Source of the DNA: Rhodospirillales bacterium Ga0074136
GTDB taxonomy: Bacteria > Pseudomonadota > Alphaproteobacteria > Acetobacterales > Acetobacteraceae
Assembly: GCA_001464375.1 (NCBI GenBank)
Contig: LNEW01000076.1
Span: 1-48,696, forward strand
Reading direction: 5' to 3'
Length of the DNA stretch: 48,696 nucleotides
Each line of letters opens with the position of its first letter. Positions within the stretch are counted from its first letter, which is position 1. Shown here in pieces: positions 32,776 through 40,520 of this stretch. The notes below the pieces were generated by a model. That model did no database searches, was not told the DNA's origin, and was given only the letters and a program-made list of their open reading frames with translations. Position numbers and translations under genes: made by a program.

Positions 32776-34086
32776 CTATCCCGCCCCGGGACGGCCGGCG
32801 CCGAGCCAAGCCCGCGGGTCGACCGCCTGCCCGTCCCGCCGCAATTCGAGGTACAGGCGACCCCGCCCGCCCTCGTTGTCGCCGACGATGCCGACCGGCT
32901 CGCCGGCCAGCAACCGTGTGCCGGTGGCCGAATCCAGCCGCCCGAGCCCGGCCAGGACGACATGGTGGCCATCGGCGCACTCGACAATCAGCATGAGGCC
33001 ATAACTTCGGAAAGGACCGCTGAACACCGCGCGGCCCGGGCAGGGGCTGACCACCCGGGCGCCGGCGGCGGCCTGGATGGTCTGGCCGCGCGCCGGGCCG
33101 GCTTCGGCGGCGTCGCCATAGGCGCGCACCACCCGGCCGGCGACCGGGGCGACCCGGGCGGCGGCGGGCGCGGCCGCGAGCGCGGCGGGTTCCGGCGTGG
33201 GGGCCGGCGGCGGTTCGGGCAGCGGGCGGCCGGCGCGCCGGGCGGCGCGTTCCTCGCGGGCGCGGGCGGCGGCCTCTGCGCGGTTGCGGGCGGCCTCGGC
33301 GGCGGCTTCGCGGGCGCGATCGCGTTCCAGGCGGCCCAGCATTTCCGCCAGGTCGGTGGCGCGGGCCAGCGCCTCCTGGGCGCGGCGGCCGGCGTCGCGC
33401 TCGGCCTGGCGGGCCTCGGCCTCGCGGGTGCGGGCGGCGGCGATCTCGGCGTCCAGCGCGCGGGCGGCGGCGAGGGCTTCGGTCCGTGCCCCGGCGACCA
33501 TGGCGGCTTCGGTCGCGGCCTGGCGGGCGCGGCGGGAGGCTTCCTGGTCGGCCTCGCGCAGGGCTTCGACGTCGCGGCGGACCTGGCGGGCGACGCCCTG
33601 GAGCACCAGCACGCCGCGCAGGGCTTCCTCGGGTGGCAGGGGGACGGCCAGCAGGGTTTCGACCGGCCAGAGCGAGAGACGGCGCATGGCCGGCATCAGC
33701 GGCGCGAGGGCGGCGGCGCGGCGTTCGACCTCGGCGCGGGCGGCGATGGCGGCCAGGGAGGCGTCGCGTTCGCGCTCCTGTGCCGCGTCCAGCGCGGCGT
33801 CGGCGCGCAATGCGCGTTCGGCCATGGCGACGCGCTGGCGCGCCAGGCCGCGTTCGAGGTCGGCGGCTTCGCGCGCCAGGCGCGCCGCTTCGGCGGCGGC
33901 CGCGCGTTCGGCCTCCGCCGTGCGCCGCGCGTCCTGGATGGCTTCGCGGGTGGGTTGGGCGTGCGCTGGTGGCGTGAGGAGCAGTAGCCCCAGGACCAAC
34001 GCCAGGTAACGGTTTCCAAAGGCCTTTCGGCCTTTGGCGGGGAGGTCCGCAGGGGCGGCGCCCCTCTGGTCTCTAGTCGCGCCCAT
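32776..34086 (-). CDS. envC: EnvC-like murein hydrolase activator (coiled coil + degenerate LytM)
   Basis: The 436-residue frame from ATG 34086 overlaps the end of gpmI. A signal peptide core (NRYLALVLGLLLLTPPAHA) begins about 25 residues in. A long Ala/Arg/Glu coiled coil follows (about 50-290), a Pro/Ala linker and a C-terminal M23/LytM domain (SPCPGRAVFSGPFRSYGLML, AGLGRLDSATGTRLLAGEPV, GRLYLELRRDGQAVDPRAW). The usual HxH of active M23 enzymes is LYL here, so zinc binding is lost, as in EnvC, which activates amidases for septal wall splitting. The true start is uncertain: two hairpins lie in 34016-34066 and a later non-ATG start is possible. Confidence 0.88.
   Translation of the reverse strand: MGATRDQRGAAPADLPAKGRKAFGNRYLALVLGLLLLTPPAHAQPTREAIQDARRTAEAERAAAAEAARLAREAADLERGLARQRVAMAERALRADAALDAAQERERDASLAAIAARAEVERRAAALAPLMPAMRRLSLWPVETLLAVPLPPEEALRGVLVLQGVARQVRRDVEALREADQEASRRARQAATEAAMVAGARTEALAAARALDAEIAAARTREAEARQAERDAGRRAQEALARATDLAEMLGRLERDRAREAAAEAARNRAEAAARAREERAARRAGRPLPEPPPAPTPEPAALAAAPAAARVAPVAGRVVRAYGDAAEAGPARGQTIQAAAGARVVSPCPGRAVFSGPFRSYGLMLIVECADGHHVVLAGLGRLDSATGTRLLAGEPVGIVGDNEGGRGRLYLELRRDGQAVDPRAWLGAGRPGAG
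34016..34037 (-). repeat. Perfect 9-bp hairpin with GAAA tetraloop before envC
   Basis: On the minus strand CCAAAGGCC-GAAA-GGCCTTTGG forms a stable stem closed by a GNRA loop. A second small hairpin (aggggc-ggc-gcccct) lies about 15 nt upstream of it. They sit between the gpmI stop and the envC signal peptide. With no U-run a terminator is unlikely, so they may act in mRNA processing or in control of envC translation. Confidence 0.6.
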
Positions 34087-35617
34087 CGCGCAGCAGCGAC
34101 TGCCCGGTCATGGCCGCAGGCTGCGGCAGGCCGAGCAACGCCAACAGGGTCGGCGCGATATCCGCGAGCCGCCCGTCGGCGAGGGTTGTGTTGGTGGGCG
34201 CGCCGAGCAGGATCGCCGGCACCGGGTTGGTGGTGTGAGCGGTGTGCGGCCCGCCGGTGGCGGGGTCGCGCATCAGCTCGGCATTGCCGTGGTCGGCGGT
34301 GACGAACAGGGCGCCGCCGGCGGCGCGGATGGCGTCGGCGATGCGGCCGAGGCCGGTGTCGACCGCCTCCACCGCCTTCGTTGCCGCGGCGAGGCTGCCG
34401 GTGTGGCCGACCATGTCGGCATTGGCGAAGTTCAGCACGATCAGGTCGTAGGCGCCGGAGCCAATCGCGGCGACGGCCTTGTCGGTAAGTTCGGGCGCCG
34501 ACATCTCGGGCTGCAGGTCATAGGTCGCGACCTTGGGGGAGGGGACCATGATGCGGTCCTCGCCCGGATATGGCGTCTCCTCGCCGCCGTTCAGGAAGTA
34601 GGTGACGTGCGGGTATTTCTCCGTCTCGGCCATGTGCAGTTGCGCGAGGCCGGCGGCGGCGATGGTGGCGCCCAGGATGTCGTTCATGGGTTGCGGGGCG
34701 AACAGCGTCGCGAGGAAGGGATTCAGCGCCGCGCTGTATTCGGTGAGCCCCGCGGCGGCGGCGAAGCGGATGGTGCGGGCCCGGGCGAAGCCCTCGAAGG
34801 CGGGATCAAGCAGCGCGCCGAGGATTTCGCGCACGCGGTCGGCGCGGAAGTTGAAGCAGAACAGGCCGTCGCCGTCGGCCATGCCGGCGTAGTCGCCGAT
34901 GATGGTGGCGGGGATGAACTCGTCGGTCTTGCCGGCGGCCTGGGCGTCGGCGATGGCGGCCTGGGGCGTGGCCGCGCGGGTGCCCTCGCCGGCGACCATG
35001 GCGTTGCAGGCCTGCGAGACGCGGTCCCAGCGGTTGTCGCGGTCCATCGCGAAGTAGCGGCCGGTCACGGTGGCGATGCGCACGCCGGGCAGCGGTGCGA
35101 TGTCGGACTCGAATCGCGCCAGGAAGTCGGGCGCGGCCTGGGGCGCGGTGTCGCGGCCATCGGTCCAGGCATGGATCGCGACCGGGATGCCCGCGGCCGA
35201 CAGGATGCGCGCCAGCGCCACCGCATGGTCCTGATGGGAATGGACCCCGCCTGGCGAGAGCAGGCCAACCAGGTGGCAGGTGCCTCCCGAATGCTGCAGC
35301 GCGGCGATCAACCCGGTCAGCGCCGGCAGGTAGGCGATCGATCCCTTTGCGATGGCGGCGCCAATGCGCGGCAGGTCCTGCATCACCACGCGCCCGGCGC
35401 CGATGTTGAGGTGGCCGACCTCGGAATTGCCCATCTGGCCGTCCGGCAGGCCGACATCGGCGCCGGAGGTGCGCAGGAAGCCATGCGGGCAGGATGACCA
35501 CAGCGCATCGAAGGCGGGCGTGCGGGCCTGGCGCACGGCATTGTCGGCCACCTCCTCGCGCCAACCCCAGCCGTCGAGGATGACGAGCATGACGGGGCGG
35601 GGGCGGGTGGCTGACAT
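34073..35617 (-). CDS. gpmI: 2,3-bisphosphoglycerate-independent phosphoglycerate mutase
   Basis: A 514-residue protein of standard length. MLVILDGWGW holds the first metal-binding Asp, and DGQMGNSEVGHLNIGAGRVV holds the phosphoserine-forming Ser and nearby ligands. Substrate and metal motifs follow: GVHSHQDH, IHAWTDGRDTAP, TVTGRYFAMDRDNRWDR, ADMVGHTG and FVTADHGNAE. It interconverts 3- and 2-phosphoglycerate using two Mn2+ ions and no 2,3-BPG cofactor. Its 3' end overlaps the envC start by 14 nt and it begins 28 nt downstream of the channel gene. Confidence 0.97.
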   Translation of the reverse strand: MSATRPRPVMLVILDGWGWREEVADNAVRQARTPAFDALWSSCPHGFLRTSGADVGLPDGQMGNSEVGHLNIGAGRVVMQDLPRIGAAIAKGSIAYLPALTGLIAALQHSGGTCHLVGLLSPGGVHSHQDHAVALARILSAAGIPVAIHAWTDGRDTAPQAAPDFLARFESDIAPLPGVRIATVTGRYFAMDRDNRWDRVSQACNAMVAGEGTRAATPQAAIADAQAAGKTDEFIPATIIGDYAGMADGDGLFCFNFRADRVREILGALLDPAFEGFARARTIRFAAAAGLTEYSAALNPFLATLFAPQPMNDILGATIAAAGLAQLHMAETEKYPHVTYFLNGGEETPYPGEDRIMVPSPKVATYDLQPEMSAPELTDKAVAAIGSGAYDLIVLNFANADMVGHTGSLAAATKAVEAVDTGLGRIADAIRAAGGALFVTADHGNAELMRDPATGGPHTAHTTNPVPAILLGAPTNTTLADGRLADIAPTLLALLGLPQPAAMTGQSLLRDGRD

Positions 35618-35644
35618 GGGCGATCCTCGGATCCTGGGGCGGGA

Positions 35645-36508
35645 TTAGCCCCCGGCGCGCTCCGCCCGCAAGGCCGCGACCTCGGTGCGCAGCGCGCGGA
35701 TCTCGTGCAGCAGCGCGATCTGGTCGGCATGGGCGGCCGAGGACGCGGCATCCGACGCCGCCTGTGCGGCCGCGGCATCGGCGCTGACGCGTTCCTCGCG
35801 CAGCGTCTGGATGCTCTCCACGATCACGCCGATGAACAGGTTGAGCACCACGAAGGTGGCGACGACCGAGAAGGGGATGAAGAACAGCCAGGCGAGCGGC
35901 TGCTTCTCCATCGCCTGGCGCACGATGTTGCCGAAATCATCCATCGCCATGAGCTGGAACAGGGTGAACAGGGAGGCGCCCAGGTCGCCGAACTGCTCGG
36001 GCAGGTCCTCCCCGAACAGCTTCGCGCCCATCACCGCGAACACATAGAAGATCAGCAGCATCAGCAGCACGATCGAGCCCATGCCGGGCAGCGCGGCCAG
36101 CATCGCCTCGACCACGTTGCGCATCGAGGGCACGACGGAGACCAGGCGCATCACGCGCAGGACGCGCAATGCGCGCAGCACCGACAGCGGGCCGGTCGCC
36201 GGCATCCATGCGATGCCCACCACGACCAGGTCGAAGATGCCCCAGGGGTCGCGAAAGAAGCGGCCGCGGAAGGCGTAGATGCGCAGCACCAGTTCGGCGG
36301 TGAAGGCGTACAGCAGGGCGGCGTCGATGGCGTGCAGCGTGCCGCCCCAGGATGCCATGATGGCGTCCGAGGTCTCGAGCCCGAGCGTCACGGCATTCAG
36401 CATGATGAGCGTGACGATGGCGCGCTGGAACGGCGCGCCCATGACGAAGCGGGCGACGCGCGCACGCAGCGTATTCGCCGCGTCGGCGGCGATCAGGACT
36501 TCCTGCAT
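35645..36508 (-). CDS. Bacterial voltage-gated cation channel (NavBac type) with unusual MDDFG filter
   Basis: ATG 36508 (MQEVLIAADAANTL) is chosen; the longer frame begins at GTG 36547 without a ribosome site. The product is 287 residues. S1 to S3 run through about residue 105. The S4 sensor is RALRVLRVMR at 112-121, with Arg at every third position. S5 is VLLMLLIFYVFAVMGAKLFG, and the pore reads TLFQLMAMDDFGNIVRQAM. S6 is FSVVATFVVLNLFIGVIVES, followed by a coiled-coil tail (ADQIALLHEIRALRTEVAAL). In NavAb the filter is TLESWS; here two adjacent Asp replace Glu-Ser and Phe replaces Trp. This recalls the TLDDWSD of the engineered Ca2+-selective CavAb. Confidence 0.88.
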   Translation of the reverse strand: MQEVLIAADAANTLRARVARFVMGAPFQRAIVTLIMLNAVTLGLETSDAIMASWGGTLHAIDAALLYAFTAELVLRIYAFRGRFFRDPWGIFDLVVVGIAWMPATGPLSVLRALRVLRVMRLVSVVPSMRNVVEAMLAALPGMGSIVLLMLLIFYVFAVMGAKLFGEDLPEQFGDLGASLFTLFQLMAMDDFGNIVRQAMEKQPLAWLFFIPFSVVATFVVLNLFIGVIVESIQTLREERVSADAAAAQAASDAASSAAHADQIALLHEIRALRTEVAALRAERAGG

Positions 36509-36581
36509 GGTGTCTCGAATCCCCGCGACTTCCCGTCGGCGCGCCACATAGGGCCGTGGCGCGTCGGGCTCAAGCGGCAGG

Positions 36582-37259
36582 TCAGCCCAGGATCAGTGCC
36601 GGCACGCCGAAGACATGGCGGTGGGAATGCAGCAGCGCCGCCCAGGCCACCACGCCGACCAGCGGCGCGATCCAGCCGATCTCGTGCGCCACCAGCCGGT
36701 TGCGCCCGGCCAGGATGGCCCCGAAGGGCAGGATGGAACTGGCGGCGGCGAAACCCGGCCAGGTCTCCGGATGGCGGCGCGCCATCTTGGCGTCGATCGA
36801 GGGCATGCCGGCCACGGCGGTGACCAGGAAGGCGCCGAAGAACACCAGCGCCGCCGAATCGCCATTGCCCAGCACGTGCACCAGCGCCCACAGCGCGAAG
36901 GCGCACAGCATGGGGTGGCGGGTGACGCGCTGGATGCCGCGCGGCCCCTGCGCCAGCAGCCCGGCGCCGCCCATCGCCGTGGGGTTGCCGATGAGCGAGC
37001 AGGCGAACAGCACGAAGGCCGGCAGCATCAGCACGGCGAGGATCCAACGCAGCCAGGGCGGCGCGAACCACAGCGGTGACGTCGCCGCGCCCTGCCAGGC
37101 CAGCACCAGCAGCACGATCGCGCCCACCGAGCCGATCGAGAAGGCGACCGAGAAGCCGCGTTCGCCCAGGCGCGCCACCGCCGCATCCCGCAGCGCCGTG
37201 CCAGAAATGCCGACATGCACGAAGACCCAGAGCAGGGCCGCGAGGACAAGCAGGATCAT
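36582..37259 (-). CDS. NnrU-family integral membrane protein
   Basis: A 225-residue protein made almost entirely of hydrophobic helices (LLVLAALLWVFVHVGISGT, WILAVLMLPAFVLFACSLIG, and others). Conserved NnrU features are the N-terminal VHVGISG, a GIQRVTRHPML loop with RHP, and a WPGFAAASSILPFGAILAGR segment. NnrU was first linked to nitric oxide/nitrite reduction clusters, and relatives resemble phospholipid methyltransferases such as Isc1-type NNT proteins. No denitrification genes are present here, so the role is open. It lies 41 nt downstream of rlmH in the same direction. Confidence 0.85.
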   Translation of the reverse strand: MILLVLAALLWVFVHVGISGTALRDAAVARLGERGFSVAFSIGSVGAIVLLVLAWQGAATSPLWFAPPWLRWILAVLMLPAFVLFACSLIGNPTAMGGAGLLAQGPRGIQRVTRHPMLCAFALWALVHVLGNGDSAALVFFGAFLVTAVAGMPSIDAKMARRHPETWPGFAAASSILPFGAILAGRNRLVAHEIGWIAPLVGVVAWAALLHSHRHVFGVPALILG

Positions 37260-37299
37260 GGCCGGCAGTGTCGCCGCAGCGCCGTGGCCGCGTCCAGCA

Positions 37300-37731
37300 T
37301 CATGGCCGCCAGGCGCGGTGATACGGATGCCCCGTGCGGATTGCCTGCGCCCGATACAGTTGTTCGGCGAGCATCCCGCGCACCAGGAAATGCGGCCAGG
37401 TCATCGGGCCCAGCGCGATGCGGTGGTCGGCGCGCGCCAGCACGAGGGGGTCGAGGCCTTCCGCGCCACCAATCAGGAAGCAGGGCGCGCGGCCGGCATC
37501 GTCCCAGCGGCCCAGCAGGCCAGCGAAGCGGGCGCTGTCGGGCTGTTCGCCACCGAGGTCGAGAGCCACGGCCAGCGCATCCGGCGGCACGGCCGCGAGC
37601 AGCGCCGCACCCTCGCGACGACGGATTTCCGCGGCGGACCCGCGCGCTTCCGGGATTTCGACCACCTCGGGCGGTGGGCGCAGCCGGGCGGCGTAGTGCG
37701 CGAACAGCGCCGCCTCCGGCCCCGGCTTCAT
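37300..37731 (-). CDS. rlmH: 23S rRNA pseudouridine-1915 N3-methyltransferase RlmH, start codon unclear
   Basis: From ATG 37731 the 143-residue product starts [17 protein letters not shown] and ends YHRAWRP. The SPOUT knot is intact: [29 protein letters not shown] (SAM loop) and [20 protein letters not shown] with RAxxIxxGHPYH. RlmH normally has about 8 more residues. In frame just upstream the codons read R-I-L-A-V-G-R, exactly the expected N-terminus, but no ATG, GTG or TTG precedes them, and the rsfS stop TAG overlaps the AGG codon. An AUC at 37749-37747 may be the initiator. It modifies psi1915 in helix 69 of 23S rRNA. Confidence 0.9.
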   Translation of the reverse strand: MKPGPEAALFAHYAARLRPPPEVVEIPEARGSAAEIRRREGAALLAAVPPDALAVALDLGGEQPDSARFAGLLGRWDDAGRAPCFLIGGAEGLDPLVLARADHRIALGPMTWPHFLVRGMLAEQLYRAQAIRTGHPYHRAWRP

Positions 37732-37750
37732 GCGCCCGACGGCGAGGATC

Positions 37751-38917
37751 CTAGCCGGGCGGGGCGTCGGCGGCCCCCGGGCTTTCCGGGCCCCACATGC
37801 GTTCCAGGCGGTACAATTCGCGCGCCTCGGGCCGGAACAGGTGGATCACCAGGTCGCCGGCATCGATCAGGATCCAGTCGCCCGAGGCCTGGATGGAATC
37901 GCGGCGCAGATGAAGGCCGGCCTCGCCCAGCGCCTTGTCCAGGTGCGTCGCCATGGCCTGGAGTTGCCGCTCGACCAGGCCGGTGGCGATGATCAGGCGG
38001 TCGGCATAGTCGGCACGGCCGGTGACATCGAGCAGGATGATGTTCTCGGCCTTGTCGTCCTCGAGGCTCTTCATCGCGGCATCGACCAGCAGCGCGAGCC
38101 GGTCCGGGGCGAGTTTCTCGCGCTTCTTGGTGCGGGTGGGGCGCGGGGCGGCGGGCTTTGGCGTCGCCTTTGCCGGCGTGGGCGCCGCGGTCTTGGCGGT
38201 GGTGCGTGCCGGGGCCTTTTTCGCAGCCGGTGCCTTGGCGGTGCCGGAGTGGCCGGCCGATGCCTTGGCCGGGGCCTTCACGGCAGCCTCCGCCGGCGCC
38301 TTGGCGGCGCTGCGGGACGGCGCCTTCGCGCGCGTGCCGGACGTCGCCTTGGGCGCGGCGGCGCTGGCGCGCTTCGCGGCGGCAGGTGCCTTGGCGACCG
38401 CCGGAGCCTTGCGCGCGGGCGCGGGCTTGGCGACGGCAGCCTTTGTCGGAGCCGTCGCTGCCTTCCGGGCGGGTGCCTTGGCCGGGGTCTTGCGCGGGGT
38501 CGCGGCCTTGGGGGCGGCAGGCTTCGCCCGAGCCGCCGCGGGTGCCGCCTTGGGGGCATTGGACAGGGCGGCCTTGGGGGTGGCCTTCGTGGCCACCTTC
38601 GCCACGCGTGGCGTGGCGGGCTTCGGCGCGGCAGCCTTCACCTTCGCCGCGGCCGTCTTCGCCTTCGGCGCGGCCTTCGTGGCCACCTTCGCCACGCGTG
38701 GCGCGGCGGGCCTCGACGCAGCAGCCTTCACCTTCGGCGCGGCAACCTTCGCCTTCGGCGCGGCCGTCTTCGCCTTGGGCGCGGCAGCCTTGTCCTTGGC
38801 GGTAGCCGCCTTGGCCTTGGGCGCGGCAGCCTTGGCCTTGGCGGTGGCCGCCTTGGCCTTGGTCGTGGCCGCCTTGGCGGCGGGCTTCGTCGTCTCGGTC
38901 TTCGGCGTGCGGGCTAT
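37751..38917 (-). CDS. rsfS: Ribosome silencing factor RsfS with long Ala/Lys/Pro-rich N-terminal extension
   Basis: The C-terminal about 115 residues are RsfS ([77 protein letters not shown]). RsfS binds L14 and stops subunit joining in starvation. Before this lies about 270 residues of KAAAPKAK-type sequence resembling histone-H1-like or AlgP tails. The frame is open back to 38917, where AGGAGG stands 5 nt before an ATA codon that overlaps the nadD stop as ATAG. This is taken as the likely start, although the first conventional start is an internal GTG at 38731. The extension may bind RNA. Confidence 0.85.
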   Translation of the reverse strand: MARTPKTETTKPAAKAATTKAKAATAKAKAAAPKAKAATAKDKAAAPKAKTAAPKAKVAAPKVKAAASRPAAPRVAKVATKAAPKAKTAAAKVKAAAPKPATPRVAKVATKATPKAALSNAPKAAPAAARAKPAAPKAATPRKTPAKAPARKAATAPTKAAVAKPAPARKAPAVAKAPAAAKRASAAAPKATSGTRAKAPSRSAAKAPAEAAVKAPAKASAGHSGTAKAPAAKKAPARTTAKTAAPTPAKATPKPAAPRPTRTKKREKLAPDRLALLVDAAMKSLEDDKAENIILLDVTGRADYADRLIIATGLVERQLQAMATHLDKALGEAGLHLRRDSIQASGDWILIDAGDLVIHLFRPEARELYRLERMWGPESPGAADAPPG

Positions 38918-39540
38918 GGCCCCCTCCTGTCACGCGGGCCGCCCCGGGCCTTTGCCGCACGAATGGCGGTGGCGGAGGCGGCGTGCTCTCGCGCCGGAAC
39001 CAAGCACCAAGGCGCGTGCGGCGCAAACCTTTCCGCGCGGACCACCCCCGGCGCGCGGCGGTGCCGGCGCAGCGCCTGTGCCGCCTGGCCCTTCAAGGCG
39101 GGCCGCGTGAAGCCAGGCCGCGGCAGCACCGCCAGTGCCGTGCGCCGCGCAATCCCGCGCCACCCCTTCCAGCGCGGCAGTTGCAACAGGTTGTCGGCGC
39201 CGATCACGAAGGTGAAGTCCGCGCGCGGGAAGCGCTTGCGCAGCAGCCGCAGCGTATCGGCGGTGAAGCGCGTGCCCAGCGCGCGTTCGATGTCGGTTGC
39301 GATCACCCGCCGCCCATCGGCCATGCGCCGGGCGCTGGCCAGGCGTTCGGCCAGCGGCGCCATGCCCGCCCGGGGCTTCAGCGGATTGCCCGGGGAGACC
39401 AGCAGCCACACCTCGTCCAGCCCGAGCGCGCGCAGCGCCCGCTGCGCAACATGCAGGTGCCCCGCATGCGCCGGGTTGAAGGAACCGCCCAGCAGCCCGA
39501 TGCGCCGGCGCCTGGAATCGCCGAAGCGGCCGGGCGTCAC
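38914..39540 (-). CDS. nadD: Nicotinate-nucleotide adenylyltransferase
   Basis: A 208-residue protein starting at GTG 39540, which overlaps the upstream stop as GTGA. The nucleotidyltransferase signature LLGGSFNPAHAGHLHVAQRA (GSFxPxHxGH) is followed by LLVSPGNPLKPRAGMAPLAE and FVIGADNLLQLPRWKGWR. The C-terminal SATAIRAAK corresponds to the ISSTxIR motif. NadD makes deamido-NAD from nicotinate mononucleotide and ATP. The stop overlaps the presumed AUA start of rsfS; nadD-rsfS-rlmH is a common alphaproteobacterial order. Confidence 0.95.
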   Translation of the reverse strand: MTPGRFGDSRRRRIGLLGGSFNPAHAGHLHVAQRALRALGLDEVWLLVSPGNPLKPRAGMAPLAERLASARRMADGRRVIATDIERALGTRFTADTLRLLRKRFPRADFTFVIGADNLLQLPRWKGWRGIARRTALAVLPRPGFTRPALKGQAAQALRRHRRAPGVVRAERFAPHAPWCLVPAREHAASATAIRAAKARGGPRDRRGP

Positions 39541-40388
39541 CGCGTGCGGACGCTCACGCTGACCGGCTGCGGCGCGAGCCCCTCGTAGCGCACGGTGTAG
39601 GTCCTCCCCGCTTCCAGCGGCAGCGTCGGCGAATACCCCGCGACCGAGACCACCTGGCCGGCCTGCAACCGCAGCCCGTTGCGCGCGAGGTCCTCGACCA
39701 GGAAGGCGATGACGTTGAGCGGATGGCCCAGCGCGGCGGTGCCTGTCGCGCGGGCGCGTTCCTGCCCGCCGTCATCGACCATCGTCACGACCATGGTCGC
39801 CAGGCGATCGGCGAAGGCCTGCGTCGCCTCCACGGCAATGGGCGTGCCCATCACGCCAAGCCGCGCACCGACATTGATCGCGAGCAGGCTCGGCCCGGTG
39901 AAGCCCCCGGTGAGCACCAGGTCCGGCAACTCGATATAGGGGATCACCGCGTCGAGGTGGCGCAGGATGGCGACATGGTCGCGCCCGGCGGTGTTGATGC
40001 CCTCGTCGCGCACGCGCACCAGGAAGTCGCTCTCGATGACCGGCACGGCACCGAAGCGGGCCGGCACCTCGGCGCCGTCGCGCAGGCTGATGCTGGATTC
40101 GAACAGCACGCCGCGCAGCGGCTGGTTCACGCCGAAGCGCTGCTGCACCGGCGCGCTGGTCAGGCCGACCTTCCAGCCGACGATGCGGCCCCAGCTCGGC
40201 ACCAGTGCTGCGACAAGCCGGTCCTGCGCGCAGAGGCCGTCCTCGATCGACGCCAGGCCGGCGATCGGCGGGGAGGGTCGGTTCGCAACCAGCGCCTGCG
40301 CCAGGCTGTCCATCGTGGCCTGGGACGGGCAGGCGGCCTGCGCCGTCACGGGCAAGGCCAGCAGGGCCAGCATCAGCATTCGGCGCAT
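39537..40388 (-). CDS. Secreted hydratase-like protein (FAH/MhpD superfamily), catalytic residues mostly kept
   Basis: ATG 40388, with GGAGGAA about 8 nt upstream, gives 283 residues. A clear Sec signal peptide (RRMLMLALLALPVTAQAA) makes it periplasmic, which is unusual because 2-keto-4-pentenoate hydratases and fumarylacetoacetases are cytoplasmic. The body has GRIVGWKVGLTSAPVQQRFG (Lys73 at the usual position) and PLRGVLFE. The metal-ligand motif is IESDF (Glu119, Asp121; ExE in the family), followed later by IELPDLVL, NVGARLGVMG and LGHPLNVIAFLVEDL. Two Cys (20, 53) may form a disulfide. It pairs with the paralogue at 40521 and overlaps nadD (GTGA). Confidence 0.85.
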   Translation of the reverse strand: MRRMLMLALLALPVTAQAACPSQATMDSLAQALVANRPSPPIAGLASIEDGLCAQDRLVAALVPSWGRIVGWKVGLTSAPVQQRFGVNQPLRGVLFESSISLRDGAEVPARFGAVPVIESDFLVRVRDEGINTAGRDHVAILRHLDAVIPYIELPDLVLTGGFTGPSLLAINVGARLGVMGTPIAVEATQAFADRLATMVVTMVDDGGQERARATGTAALGHPLNVIAFLVEDLARNGLRLQAGQVVSVAGYSPTLPLEAGRTYTVRYEGLAPQPVSVSVRTR

Positions 40389-40520
40389 GGGTCGTTCCTC
40401 CGAGGGAGTGATGCTACCGGCGCGCCGGGGCGGACGGGAAGGGCGTGTCGGAGACCGCTTGGGAATGCCGGTGCCGGCCCGGCTCGGAATGCGCCTCACG
40501 GCGCAGTCTCAAGGGACCTC

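Noticed and set aside
30926-33004. A 692-codon open frame on the plus strand
   Set aside because: It is antisense to ctpA and the deacetylase, has biased composition and no recognisable motifs.
38150-38900. A possible CRISPR array or satellite repeat
   Set aside because: The repeats are imperfect, in frame and encode Ala/Lys/Pro units of the RsfS extension; there are no regular spacers.
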